Of a DNA stretch of 12,986 bases, positions 1 through 8,366 are shown piece by piece. Each line of letters starts with the position of its first letter. Position 1 is the stretch's first letter. Made by a program: the position numbers and the translations under genes. The notes under the pieces are model-generated. The model was not told the DNA's origin. It worked only from the letters and a program-made list of their open reading frames with translations, and searched no databases. Source of the stretch: Thioalkalivibrio sp. (GTDB lineage: Bacteria > Pseudomonadota > Gammaproteobacteria > Ectothiorhodospirales > Ectothiorhodospiraceae); contig SKQM01000017.1 of NCBI GenBank assembly GCA_007119005.1, positions 1 to 12,986 on the forward strand. The letters are read 5' to 3'.

Positions 1-31
1 GGGCACGCTCAAGCCATCCATGGGCGCTCGA

Positions 32-53
32 CGGCGGCCATCCTTGGCCGCCG
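32..53. other. GC-rich hairpin downstream of the TspO gene
   Basis: A perfect 9-bp inverted repeat (CGGCGGCCA, loop TCCT, TGGCCGCCG) lies 58 bases beyond the stop of the TspO gene, which ends at 111 on the minus strand. No T-run follows on either side, so it is not a standard Rho-independent terminator. It could still end or protect transcripts reading in from either direction. A weaker 6-bp inverted repeat (CGGACC/GGTCCG) follows at 60-81. No gene is visible in 1-110. Confidence 0.35.
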
Positions 54-110
54 ACGGCCCGGACCCCGCCCGCCCGGTCCGACGCCCAAACCCGGGGAGG
101 AACAGATCCG

Positions 111-602
111 TCAATTCAACACCCAGAATGCGTGGTTGAGGAACGCCGCGAAGCCGACCCAGGCCAGGTAGGGGACCAGCAGCGCCCCCGCGATGCGGTC
201 GAGGCGCCAGAAAAGCACCAGCGTCAGGAGGATCGCGAACCACAGCAACACGATCTCGAACAGCGCGAGCCCGATCTGCTGGAAGCCGAAGAACAGGATG
301 GACCACAGCAGGTTCAGGGTGATCTGCACCATGAACAGGCCGAGCGCCCAGGGTGCGCCGCGGAATCCGTGCACGCGCCAGATGCGCCAGGCAGCGTAGG
401 CCATCATCACGTAGAGAGCCGTCCACACCGGGCCGAACACGGCGTTCGGCGGCGCGAAGTCCGGTCGAACCAGCTGCGGGTACCAGTCGGTCACCGCGCC
501 CCGCGTGACCAGACCGCCGATGACGGCGACCACCAGCACGAGCACCAGCCATAGCACCAGCCCGCGCAGTTCCCGCCAGGACACTGCATCGCTTCGGTTC
601 AT
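111..602 (-). CDS. tspO: TspO/MBR family protein (tryptophan-rich sensory protein)
   Basis: 163-aa integral membrane protein of the TspO/MBR family, relatives of the mitochondrial translocator protein. The family binds porphyrins and sterols and is linked to tetrapyrrole, oxygen and stress signalling in bacteria; the exact role here is unknown. Visible hallmarks are the first-helix/loop block around residues 39-60 (WYPQL, RPDFAPPN, FGPVW), the LNLLWS segment near 96-101, and the C-terminal PYLAWVGFAAFLN block at about 144-156, which overlaps the ligand-binding (CRAC-like) helix. Five hydrophobic segments fit the five-helix fold and the length is normal. I start at 602 because GGGGGAG stands 6 nt upstream of that ATG. 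The frame stays open to an ATG at 656, which would add 18 Arg-rich residues unlike the family. It is transcribed away from pbpG and has no operon partner in view. Tetrapyrrole relevance is family knowledge only. Confidence 0.9.
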   Translation of the reverse strand: MNRSDAVSWRELRGLVLWLVLVLVVAVIGGLVTRGAVTDWYPQLVRPDFAPPNAVFGPVWTALYVMMAYAAWRIWRVHGFRGAPWALGLFMVQITLNLLWSILFFGFQQIGLALFEIVLLWFAILLTLVLFWRLDRIAGALLVPYLAWVGFAAFLNHAFWVLN

Positions 603-821
603 CCGATTCTCCCCCAATCGTCGCCCCGCCCCTTCGGCCCGGCGGCGGCGTTCCAACCCGGCCCTTATGGTACAGCCCCAGAGGCTGCTGTAGCAGAACA
701 GCGTCGAGTGGCTGCGGCTGGCCAGCGGGCATGTCCCGCAGCGCCGTGTTTGGGTATCCTTGGTCCGCCCGGGCGCACCGGGCCGCTAACCAACCCCAAC
801 CGACAACAAGGCTTCCCGGAA
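603..821. other. Divergent intergenic region between tspO and pbpG
   Basis: 219 bases separate two outward-facing genes, so both promoters must lie here. I see no strong sigma70 pair in this GC-rich stretch. Weak -10-like hexamers are TATCCT on the plus strand near 758 and TACCAT on the minus strand near 669. There is a short inverted repeat CTGCT-GT-AGCAG at 685-696. I see no additional gene. Confidence 0.4.
609..615 (-). promoter_or_regulatory. Ribosome binding site deciding the tspO start
   Basis: On the minus strand GGGGGAG sits 6 nt before the ATG at 602. The upstream ATG at 656 has no comparable site, so this supports the 163-residue protein. Confidence 0.6.
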
Positions 822-1754
822 ATGAAAAAGATGCTCCGGACGCTCCTGCTCTCAGCCTGCCTTGCGTTCAGTCTGCCCGCCGCGCACGCTGCCGGAGGCG
901 GCATGACCCCGCTGCCGGATCCGGCACAGTTGCAGCTCGCGTCGGTGCACGCGCTGGTGGCGCCGCTGAATCCAGGTACGCCGATATACACCAAGTTCGC
1001 GGATCGGCCGGTACCGATCGCTTCGGTCACCAAGGTGATGACCGCGATGGTGGTGCTCGACTCGGGTCTCCCGCTGGACGAGTGGCTGCCGATCGTCGAA
1101 CGCGAGGATGATCCCCCGAAGAACGCCTTTTCCCGGATCCGGCTCGGGTCCGAGGCCCGGCGCGGCGACCTGCTGCGGATCACGCTGATGTCCTCGGAAA
1201 ACCTCGCGGCCTATGTGCTCGCGCGGCATCACCCCGGTGGCAGGGACGCGTTCGTCGCGGCAATGAACGAGAAGGCGCGCGAACTCGGCATGGAGCAGAC
1301 CCGGTTCGTGGATCCTTCGGGGCTCTGGCCGGAGAACCACGCGAGCGCCACCGACCTGCTGAAGATGGTGCGCGCTGCCTACGGGTATCCGGAGATCCGT
1401 GAGATGTCCACCGGCTCGAACCAGCGCGTGCACTTCCGCAACCCCCGCTACAGCCTCGATTTCGGCAATACCAACGCGCTGGTGCATTCCTCGCGCTGGA
1501 ACGTGGGACTGAGCAAGACCGGGTACCTCACCGAGTCCGGCCGTTGCCTGGTGATGATCGCTGAGGTCGGTGGCGAACCGATGGTGATGGTGCTGCTGGA
1601 CTCGTTCGGTACCCGGACGCCGCTGGGCGACGCCGGGCGGATCCGGCGCTGGCTCGAAACCGGCTCGAGCGGAGCGGTCGCCGGGGCCGCGCTGGACTAC
1701 GAGCGCAGCCGGACCGCGGCGCTTGCGGGTGTGGGGGCCGTCGGGCAGCCCTGA
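822..1754 (+). CDS. pbpG: D-alanyl-D-alanine endopeptidase (PBP7-type, low-molecular-weight PBP)
   Basis: 310-aa periplasmic serine peptidase of the S11 (PBP5/PBP7) family. It cleaves D-Ala-meso-DAP cross-links in peptidoglycan and helps wall remodelling. All three penicillin-binding motifs are present in order and at normal spacing: S68-V-T-K71 (nucleophile Ser and general-base Lys), S125-E-N127 and K232-T-G234. The length is close to E. coli PBP7. Residues 1-23 form a signal peptide (MKK, hydrophobic core, then a PAAHA-like cleavage site). There is no long C-terminal amphipathic anchor, which fits a PBP7-type endopeptidase more than a PBP5-type carboxypeptidase. The start at 822 is chosen because it begins the signal peptide; the frame is open to 708 but that extension is not signal-like. 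The ribosome site is weak (AAGG about 10 nt upstream). It stands alone, converging on the VTT-protein operon across the repeat cluster. Confidence 0.92.
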   Translation: MKKMLRTLLLSACLAFSLPAAHAAGGGMTPLPDPAQLQLASVHALVAPLNPGTPIYTKFADRPVPIASVTKVMTAMVVLDSGLPLDEWLPIVEREDDPPKNAFSRIRLGSEARRGDLLRITLMSSENLAAYVLARHHPGGRDAFVAAMNEKARELGMEQTRFVDPSGLWPENHASATDLLKMVRAAYGYPEIREMSTGSNQRVHFRNPRYSLDFGNTNALVHSSRWNVGLSKTGYLTESGRCLVMIAEVGGEPMVMVLLDSFGTRTPLGDAGRIRRWLETGSSGAVAGAALDYERSRTAALAGVGAVGQP

Positions 1755-1778
1755 CCTGGGCCCCAGACCCGCGCCAAA

Positions 1779-1801
1779 TCGCCGAGAGGGCTCGCCTCCC
1801 A
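1779..1801 (-). repeat. REP-like palindromic unit, copy 1
   Basis: Read on the minus strand this 23-base unit begins TGGGAGG (preceded by G, giving GTGGGAG, the head typical of many proteobacterial REP elements) and then folds as CGAG-CCCT-CTCG. It is identical over 23 bases to copy 3 and matches copy 2 at 20 of 23 positions. Naming it REP is inference from form and location; genome-wide copy number cannot be seen here. Confidence 0.65.
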
Positions 1802-1830
1802 CAAGAGTCGGATGGTGGGTGGCGGATCGG

Positions 1831-1853
1831 TGGGAGGCCAGCCTTCTGGGCGA
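1831..1853 (+). repeat. REP-like palindromic unit, copy 2 (inverted)
   Basis: Plus-strand unit with the same GTGGGAGG head. Its stem reads CCAG-CCTT-CTGG where copies 1 and 3 have CGAG-CCCT-CTCG. The two stem differences are compensatory (a G:C pair became C:G) and the third difference is in the loop. It is head-to-head with copy 1 and tail-to-tail with copy 3, so it can pair with either to give a longer hairpin, as in BIME arrangements. Confidence 0.65.
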
Positions 1854-1872
1854 CCGGCTTCCCGGCGCTGCT

Positions 1873-1895
1873 TCGCCGAGAGGGCTCGCCTCCCA
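1873..1895 (-). repeat. REP-like palindromic unit, copy 3
   Basis: An exact 23-base copy of unit 1 in the same orientation, with a slightly different head (GCTGGGAG). It ends 22 bases short of the stop of the VTT-domain gene, so it would lie in the 3' end of that operon's transcript. Confidence 0.65.
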
Positions 1896-1916
1896 GCGTG
1901 CGCACGAAAAGGATCA

Positions 1917-2573
1917 TCAGGACTCGTGGTTGCGCAGGCGCCGGATGAACCCCGGCAGGAAAAGCAGCAGCGCGACCAGCGCCAGCGCGATCAGCAGGAA
2001 CTGGATCAGATTCTCGGCACCGGTGATCGCCTGCCGGGTCGCGTGACCCAGCCAGGTGTACGCAGCCAAGTTCGGGATCAGCGCGATCCCCGTGGTCCAT
2101 GCGTAGGTACGCAGCCGGATCCCGGTCAAGCCCAACGTATAGTTGGTGGGCGCGAACGGAAAGACGGGAATCAGCCGCGTCATCGCCACGAAGCGCCACC
2201 CCTCGGCCTCGACACCGCGCATCACCCGCCGCACCCGCGGGCCCGCGTGAGTCCGCACATAATCACGTGCCAGATACCGCCCGATCACGAACGCCAGCAC
2301 GGCGGCGATGGTCGCGCTTACCACGCTCAGCGCCGTCCCCAGCCAGGGTCCGAACAGGCTGCCCCCGAGCAGAACCCAGAACGTCGACGGCACCGGGAAC
2401 ATCGCCAGCGCGACGAAGGCGATCACGAACAGCAGGTAGGCCCAGACGCCAAGCCTCTGGAAGCGGGTCTCCAGCGCAACGAAATCGATCTCCTCCAGGG
2501 GAATCTCGGCGATCAGGTGGATCAGCAGCGCGGCGGCCAGCAGCAGGGCCACCACCCAGATCCACAGCTTCAA
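1917..2573 (-). CDS. TVP38/TMEM64 family (VTT-domain) membrane protein
   Basis: 218-aa polytopic inner-membrane protein of the VTT/SNARE-associated family (DedA superfamily, PF09335). The family is thought to include lipid scramblases or transporters; the substrate of this member is unknown. Visible marks: an N-terminal helix (residues 4-22), the re-entrant-type block FPVPSTFWVLLGGSLFG (59-75), and the second conserved block with R133, then PVFPFAPTNY (136-145) and GLTGI, plus a terminal helix near 190-208. The start is a TTG (2573-2571) overlapping the rarA stop as TTGA. No ATG lies near, and a strong GGGGAGG stands 6 nt upstream, so TTG is well supported. As last gene of the ftsK-lolA-rarA run it is probably translationally coupled to rarA. 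The reason for that link is not evident. Confidence 0.88.
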   Translation of the reverse strand: MKLWIWVVALLLAAALLIHLIAEIPLEEIDFVALETRFQRLGVWAYLLFVIAFVALAMFPVPSTFWVLLGGSLFGPWLGTALSVVSATIAAVLAFVIGRYLARDYVRTHAGPRVRRVMRGVEAEGWRFVAMTRLIPVFPFAPTNYTLGLTGIRLRTYAWTTGIALIPNLAAYTWLGHATRQAITGAENLIQFLLIALALVALLLFLPGFIRRLRNHES

Positions 2574-3973
2574 GAATCGCCTCCCCGTCCCTCTTCATCG
2601 GGCTTCGGTAAGCGACGCAATGCCGCGAGACGGTCCGCCAGGACGCGCTCGGTGCCTTCCTCTCGCGGCCGGTAGAAATGCCGGCCAAGGAGCCTCTCGG
2701 GGAGATAGGTCTGCCCGCGCGCGAAGCCGTCGGCCTCGTCGTGATCGTAACGGTAACCCGCGCCGAATCCCTCGGCGCGCATCAGCGCCGTCGGCGCGTT
2801 GCGCAGGTGCAGCGGCACCGGAAGACTGCCGCTATCGGCAATCGCCGTGCGGACTTCCCCGAGGGCGACATAGGCGGAATTGCTCTTGGGCGCACAGGCC
2901 AGTTCCACCGTGGCCTGCACCAGCGCGAGATCACCCTCCGGCCTACCCAGGCGCTCGAGCGTGTCCCAGGCCGCGAGTACCCGTCCCGCCAGACCCACGG
3001 CCGCCAGCCCGATGTCCTCGTAGGCCATGCGCAGCAACCGCCTGCCGAGGTAGTCGGGGTCGCAGCCGGCGTCCAGCATCCGCACCAGCCAGTACACTGC
3101 AGCATCCGGATCTGAACCGCGCACCGACTTGTGCAGGGCCGAGATCTGGTCGTAAAAAGCGTCACCCTGGCGATCGAACTGCAGTGACTGCGATCCCATC
3201 ACAGCACGCAGCGCATCGGCGGTGATCTCGCCGTCAAGTGCGAGATCCGCCGCTGTCTCCAGCCAGTTCAGGGCCCGGCGTGCATCGCCATCGGCAGCAT
3301 TCGCGAGGCGCTCGATCCACGCGTCGTCCAGTCGCAGTGAGCGCACCCCCAAGCCGCGCTCGGGATCGGCCAGCGCCTGCCGGAGCAGTTCGGCAATCGC
3401 AGCCACCGATACCGGCTGCAGGCGATAGACCCGCAGCCGCGACAGCAGCGCATTGTTCAATGCGAAAGACGGGTTCTCGGTGGTCGCACCGATGAACCGC
3501 AGGGTACCGTCCTCGATGTGCGGCAGCAGCGCGTCCTGCTGGGCCTTGTTGAACCGGTGGATCTCGTCGATGAACAGCAGCGTTCCCTGGCCCTTGGCCG
3601 CGCGGCGCGCCCGTGCCTGCTCGACCACGGCCCGCACCTCCTTCACCCCGGCGAGCACCGCCGACAGCGTGGCGAAAGCGAGCGCCCCGCTGTCGGCGAC
3701 CACGCGGGCGATGGTGGTCTTGCCGGAGCCCGGGGGGCCCCAGAGGATCATCGATGGAGGTTTGCCCGCCTCGATGGCCCGGCGCAGGGCTGCTTCCGGC
3801 CCCAGCAGGTGCTCCTGACCCAGCACGTCGTCCAGCCGGCGCGGACGCATGCGTTCGGCCAGCGGCACGGAGACGTCTGGGACCGGTGCCGCTGCACCTG
3901 GCTCGGCCACCCGCGCCTGGCCCGGAGCAGGCGGGTCGCCGAACAGATCACCGCTGCCGGACTCGGGGTTCAC
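2570..3973 (-). CDS. rarA: Replication-associated recombination protein A (RarA/MgsA), AAA+ ATPase
   Basis: 467-aa AAA+ ATPase of the RarA/MgsA/WRNIP1 family, related to clamp-loader subunits. It acts at stalled replication forks and associates with single-strand-binding protein. Walker A is GPPGSGKT (79-86), Walker B LLFIDEIHRF (132-141), and the sensor-1 block IGATTENPSF (161-170). The family blocks FYDQISALHKSVRGSDPDA, LACAPKSNSAY, PLHLRNAPT and YRYDHDEA follow in the C-terminal tetramerisation half. Length is slightly above E. coli RarA (about 447) because of a Pro/Ala-rich N-terminal stretch (about 10-33). I start at GTG 3973, which overlaps the lolA stop as GTGA. The frame is open to 4186, but that extension lies antisense-like within lolA and looks non-protein. 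No good SD precedes the GTG, so coupling to lolA translation is likely. It overlaps the VTT gene by 4 nt. Confidence 0.93.
   Translation of the reverse strand: MNPESGSGDLFGDPPAPGQARVAEPGAAAPVPDVSVPLAERMRPRRLDDVLGQEHLLGPEAALRRAIEAGKPPSMILWGPPGSGKTTIARVVADSGALAFATLSAVLAGVKEVRAVVEQARARRAAKGQGTLLFIDEIHRFNKAQQDALLPHIEDGTLRFIGATTENPSFALNNALLSRLRVYRLQPVSVAAIAELLRQALADPERGLGVRSLRLDDAWIERLANAADGDARRALNWLETAADLALDGEITADALRAVMGSQSLQFDRQGDAFYDQISALHKSVRGSDPDAAVYWLVRMLDAGCDPDYLGRRLLRMAYEDIGLAAVGLAGRVLAAWDTLERLGRPEGDLALVQATVELACAPKSNSAYVALGEVRTAIADSGSLPVPLHLRNAPTALMRAEGFGAGYRYDHDEADGFARGQTYLPERLLGRHFYRPREEGTERVLADRLAALRRLPKPDEEGRGGDS
2580..2586 (-). promoter_or_regulatory. Strong ribosome binding site for the TTG-started VTT gene
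   Basis: GGGGAGG on the minus strand, inside the 3' end of rarA, lies 6 nt from the TTG codon. It decides the start where no ATG is available. Confidence 0.7.
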
Positions 3974-4605
3974 GGTCGGTAGACGTCGGTGCCCGGCGGT
4001 GGCGTGAACTGGAACTCGGTCGGTGCCAGCGGCGGTTTGCGTCGCGTCTCCGTCAGTCGGATCTCGGTGCGTTGTTCGAAGATGTCCATGAAGGCCAGTC
4101 CAAGCAGGTCGCCATCCGAGCCCAGGTCGACCTCCAGGCGGGTGAAGTCTGCGTCGCGCGTGCGCGGCCGCAGCACCAGGCGCCAACCCTCGGCGACCGT
4201 TCCTTCGTCAACCACGAAGCGCTCGTCGAGGCGGTGCGGCTGGGTCAGCAGCGCTAGCGGCGTGGCCTGGAGTGCCGTATCGACCGGGCGCACGGTGGCC
4301 TGGCGCAGTTCCGGGTCGTAGATCCACAGGTGCTCCCCGTCAGCCACGATCCATTGCTCGAAAGGCGCGTCCAGCTCCCACCGAAGCCGGTCCGGCAAGG
4401 CCATCGAGAGGCGCCCCTCGGCCTCCTGCAGCAGGAAACCGGTCTCGTCGGTCAGGGTCTGCGTGAACTCGGCGGAATAGGTGTCGAGCCCCTTGAGAAA
4501 GCGGTCGAGGGCCGCCCGGGCGTCGGCAAGAGCCGACAACGGGGCGAATGCGATCGCTCCGAGCAGCGCTGCGCGCAGCGTGCGCGTAAAGGATTTGCGT
4601 GTCAT
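3970..4605 (-). CDS. lolA: Outer-membrane lipoprotein carrier protein LolA
   Basis: 211-aa periplasmic chaperone that takes lipoproteins from the LolCDE exporter and hands them to LolB at the outer membrane. Residues 1-27 form a signal peptide (MTRKSFTR, hydrophobic core, cleavage after SALA). The mature part has family hallmarks: F-T-Q-T near 47-50, G-rich strand with LSMALPDRLRWELDAPFEQ (66-84), IVADGEHLWIYDPEL (86-100), and a C-terminal FTPPPGTDVY. Length is close to E. coli LolA (203). I choose the ATG at 4605, with GAGG just upstream; upstream in-frame ATGs at 4614 and 4641 lack a ribosome site and would put charged or polar residues ahead of the signal peptide. It is 94 bases downstream of ftsK and overlaps rarA by 4 nt (GTGA), matching the conserved ftsK-lolA-rarA order. 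Confidence 0.93.
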   Translation of the reverse strand: MTRKSFTRTLRAALLGAIAFAPLSALADARAALDRFLKGLDTYSAEFTQTLTDETGFLLQEAEGRLSMALPDRLRWELDAPFEQWIVADGEHLWIYDPELRQATVRPVDTALQATPLALLTQPHRLDERFVVDEGTVAEGWRLVLRPRTRDADFTRLEVDLGSDGDLLGLAFMDIFEQRTEIRLTETRRKPPLAPTEFQFTPPPGTDVYRP

Positions 4606-4699
4606 TGGCCTCACCATTTGCGGGATGGATTGCAGGCCCATGATGGGGTCCGGGGCGTAAACCGCCGCTGAATCGACATGTCGCGAAAAGCGAAGCGCC
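4606..4699. other. ftsK-lolA intergenic spacer
   Basis: 94 bases on the ftsK-lolA-rarA transcript. It carries a perfect palindrome CGACATGTCG at 4674-4683 and a small TCGC-GAAAA-GCGA inverted repeat at 4681-4693. No T-run terminator and no clear promoter are visible, so read-through from ftsK into lolA is plausible. Confidence 0.4.
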
Positions 4700-7072
4700 T
4701 CACTCCCGGCCTCCGGGCACCAGAACTTCGCGGTTGCCGTTCGACTGCACCGGGCTGACCACCCCCGCCGCTTCCATGTCCTCGACCATTCGTGCGGCGC
4801 GGTTGTACCCGATCTTCAGCCGCCGCTGCACATAGGAGATCGACGCCTTGCGCGACTCGATCACGATCTGCACCGCCTGGTCGTAGAGCGGGTCGCTCTC
4901 GGCCTCGGCGGCGGTGGGTTCCAACCCCGGGATCGCGGCTGCGCCGATCTCGGGCTCTTCCAGGATACCGGGGTCGTAATCGGGCTCGCCGGTCGCTTTC
5001 AGGTATTCGACGACCTGATGCACCTCGTGATCCGCGACGAAGGCGCCGTGCACCCGCTCCGGCAGCGCCTTGCCCGGCGGCAGGTAGAGCATGTCGCCGT
5101 GACCGAGCAGGTGCTCGGCACCCATCTGGTCGAGGATCGTCCGCGAATCCACCCGTGAAGAGACCTGGAAAGCGATGCGGGTCGGGATGTTGGCCTTGAT
5201 CAGTCCGGTGATCACGTCCACCGAGGGCCGTTGCGTCGCCAGGATCAGGTGGATGCCCGCCGCCCGCGCCTTCTGCGCCAGCCGGGCGATCAGCTCCTCC
5301 ACCTTTTTCCCGACCACCATGATCATGTCGGCGAACTCGTCGACCACGACGACGATGAACGGCATGCGGCCCAGCACCGGCGGCTCGACCTCGGCGACCT
5401 GCTCGTCGGGATTGAAAGTCGGATCCTGCAGCGGAGTGCCCGCGGCCTCGGCCTCGCGAACCTTCTTGTTGTAGCCCGCGATGTTGCGCACGCCGAGCAT
5501 GGACATCAGCTTGTACCGGCGCTCCATCTCCGCGACCGCCCAGCGCAGCGCGTTCGCGGCATCCTTCATGTCCGTGACCACCGGCGCGAGCAGGTGCGGA
5601 ATACCCTCGTAGACCGAGAGCTCCAGCATCTTCGGGTCGATCAGGATCAGGCGGACGTCCTCCGCGGTCGACTTGTACAGCATCGACAGCAGCATCGCGT
5701 TCACGCCCACGGATTTCCCGGAACCGGTGGTACCCGCCACCAGCAGGTGCGGCATCCGCCCGAGGTCCGCAATCACCGGCGCCCCGCCGATGTCCTTGCC
5801 GAGTGCCAGCGTCAGCGGCGACTTGGCGTTCTCGAACAGCGTCGAACGCAGGATCTCGGAGAGCGAGACGAGTTCGCGCTGCTCGTTCGGAATTTCCAGT
5901 CCGACGGTGGACTTGCCCGGGATCACCTCGACGATCCGGACCGCGATCACCGACAGCGAGCGCGCCAGATCCTTGGCCAGCGCAGAGATCCGGGCCACCT
6001 TCACGCCCGGCGCGGGATGCAGCTCGAAACGCGTGATCACCGGACCGGGCTGCACCGCGACCACTTCGACGTCGACCCCGAAGTCGCGCAGCTTCAGCTC
6101 CACCAGCCGGGACATGGCCTGCAAGGACTCCTCAGAGTAACCGCTGACGGCCACAGGCGGTTCGTCAAGCAGGGCCAGTGGCGGATGCGGATCGCTGGTG
6201 TCGCCGGAGAACAGCGGCACCTGCTTCTCCTTCATCACCCGCGGACTCGGCGGCGGCGGCTCGATCCGGGGTTCCACGCGCGACGGCGGCCGGTGCGCGA
6301 CCCGTGCCCGCTCACGTTCCACACGCATCTCGCGCTGTGCCTTTTCGACCGCTCCGATCTGCTGGTCGCGCAGCGCGTCGAGGCGGGTACGCAGGTGTTC
6401 GACGGCGTCGAGCACCGCCTTGCCCAGGCGATCCATCAGGGAGAACCACGAAAGCCCGGTGAACAGCGTGAACCCGGTCAGGAACAATGCGAGCAGAAGC
6501 AGGGTCGCACCGACCAGGCCCAGCCCGGATGCGGCCAGCCTCGCAATGAGCTCCCCGAGGATGCCGCCTGCATTCACCGGCAGGTTGCGCGGCAGCCAGT
6601 GCAGGGTCGCGAGCGCCGCGCCGGAGAGCAGTGCCACCAGCAACGCCAGCCCGCGCAGGCTGAGCTCCAGCGGACTGGCGATCTGGGCGTCCCGACGATG
6701 GCGGAAGAGCCACCATCCGACGCCGATGAAGACCAGCGGAATCAGGTAGGCGAGGTAGCCCAGCAGATGGAGCGCGACATCGGCGAACCAGGCCCCGGCC
6801 GCACCGCCGAGGTTGCGGACGCCATCGCCATCGCCTGTGTACGACCAGCCGGGATCGCCCGGGTGGTAAGTGACCAGCGCGACCAGCAGGTACAGCGCCA
6901 GCATGCCGAAGACCAGCAGGGCACCCTCGCGCAGTCCACGCAGCAACTGCCGGCTCAGGCTCGCGTCGGCCCGGGGCTGTACCTTGGTTTGCGCCATCTG
7001 GACATCCGTCGGAAGTGGTTGATCCGGCGTAGGGCCGGGCGTGCCGGTCCCGTGCGGGGGCGGTTTACGCAT
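4700..7072 (-). CDS. ftsK: DNA translocase FtsK
   Basis: 790-aa septal DNA pump that clears chromosome dimers by moving DNA toward dif and activating XerCD. Domains in order: an N-terminal membrane domain with four hydrophobic segments (about 51-67, 97-120, 139-156, 186-207), a short charged/Pro-rich linker (about 220-310), then the RecA-like motor with Walker A GTTGSGKS (447-454), the [21 protein letters not shown] block (475 on), Walker B VVVVDEF (574-580) and [20 protein letters not shown] (611-630). The C-terminal winged-helix gamma domain (about 725-787, with [22 protein letters not shown]) reads KOPS sites. The linker is much shorter than in E. coli FtsK (about 1329 aa), as in many other bacteria. 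The start is uncertain: ATG 7072 has a weak GGCGGG site; ATG 6997 (MAQTKV) is an alternative giving 765 residues. It diverges from trxB. Confidence 0.95.
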   Translation of the reverse strand: MRKPPPHGTGTPGPTPDQPLPTDVQMAQTKVQPRADASLSRQLLRGLREGALLVFGMLALYLLVALVTYHPGDPGWSYTGDGDGVRNLGGAAGAWFADVALHLLGYLAYLIPLVFIGVGWWLFRHRRDAQIASPLELSLRGLALLVALLSGAALATLHWLPRNLPVNAGGILGELIARLAASGLGLVGATLLLLALFLTGFTLFTGLSWFSLMDRLGKAVLDAVEHLRTRLDALRDQQIGAVEKAQREMRVERERARVAHRPPSRVEPRIEPPPPSPRVMKEKQVPLFSGDTSDPHPPLALLDEPPVAVSGYSEESLQAMSRLVELKLRDFGVDVEVVAVQPGPVITRFELHPAPGVKVARISALAKDLARSLSVIAVRIVEVIPGKSTVGLEIPNEQRELVSLSEILRSTLFENAKSPLTLALGKDIGGAPVIADLGRMPHLLVAGTTGSGKSVGVNAMLLSMLYKSTAEDVRLILIDPKMLELSVYEGIPHLLAPVVTDMKDAANALRWAVAEMERRYKLMSMLGVRNIAGYNKKVREAEAAGTPLQDPTFNPDEQVAEVEPPVLGRMPFIVVVVDEFADMIMVVGKKVEELIARLAQKARAAGIHLILATQRPSVDVITGLIKANIPTRIAFQVSSRVDSRTILDQMGAEHLLGHGDMLYLPPGKALPERVHGAFVADHEVHQVVEYLKATGEPDYDPGILEEPEIGAAAIPGLEPTAAEAESDPLYDQAVQIVIESRKASISYVQRRLKIGYNRAARMVEDMEAAGVVSPVQSNGNREVLVPGGRE

Positions 7073-7103
7073 CGACCCGCCGCGTCGGGTGCCGTAACAC
7101 CAG

Positions 7104-7122
7104 GCCCCCTATCTCAGGGGGC
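7104..7122. other. Hairpin in the ftsK 5' leader
   Basis: Perfect 7-bp inverted repeat GCCCCCT, loop ATCTC, AGGGGGC, starting 32 bases upstream of the ftsK ATG. On the likely ftsK transcript it forms a strong leader stem; as DNA it could be an operator. There is no T-run, so it is not an obvious terminator. Confidence 0.4.
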
Positions 7123-7151
7123 GCGGTGACGGACGATCTGCTCAGGAAGCA

Positions 7152-7181
7152 TTCGAAGTCCCGATTCTACGTTGTTAAAAT
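7152..7181 (+). promoter_or_regulatory. Putative distal promoter for trxB
   Basis: Plus-strand TTCGAA (7152-7157) and TAAAAT (7176-7181) are spaced by 18 bases, overlapping the ftsK promoter on the other strand. The -35 match is poor, the -10 good. It would give a leader of about 170 nt. Confidence 0.3.
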
Positions 7182-7191
7182 GGCACCGCAA
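7164..7191 (-). promoter_or_regulatory. Putative sigma70 promoter for the ftsK operon
   Basis: On the minus strand, -35-like TTGCGG (7191-7186) and -10 TAGAAT (7169-7164, five of six to consensus) are separated by 16 bases. It would give an ftsK leader of roughly 85 nt containing the 7104-7122 hairpin. Inference from consensus only. Confidence 0.4.
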
Positions 7192-7223
7192 AGCGCGCAG
7201 TCGCCATCGTCCCGCTGTGGCCG

Positions 7224-8314
<1,091 letters not shown>

Positions 8315-8366
8315 ACCGGCTCGGCCGCCGCTCCCGAACGGCCATGGCGCCGGCAGGCCGGACCTC

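Larger units (their letters stand above)
1755..1916. other. Convergent intergenic region with REP-like cluster
   Basis: 162 bases lie between the converging ends of pbpG and the VTT-domain gene. It holds three related palindromic units in -,+,- orientation plus CGGCG-CTGCTT-CGCCG (1863-1878) between the last two. Near its left end CTGGGCCCCAG (1755-1765) is a tight palindrome. No T-rich terminator is visible; the repeats themselves may end or stabilise both transcripts. No gene is visible. Confidence 0.6.

Noticed and set aside
852..1802. A 316-codon minus-strand frame opposite pbpG
   Set aside because: pbpG has all three penicillin-binding motifs; the opposite frame has none and its right end runs into the repeat cluster.
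1779..1895. Reading the three repeated units as a CRISPR array
   Set aside because: Units alternate in orientation, spacing is uneven and short, and no cas gene is near; REP-like palindromes fit better.
5231..7129. A 632-codon plus-strand open frame opposite ftsK
   Set aside because: It is antisense to a clearly recognised ftsK, is rich in Arg, Gln, His and Asp as GC-rich antisense frames are, and has no family motif. Long shadow frames are expected at this GC content.
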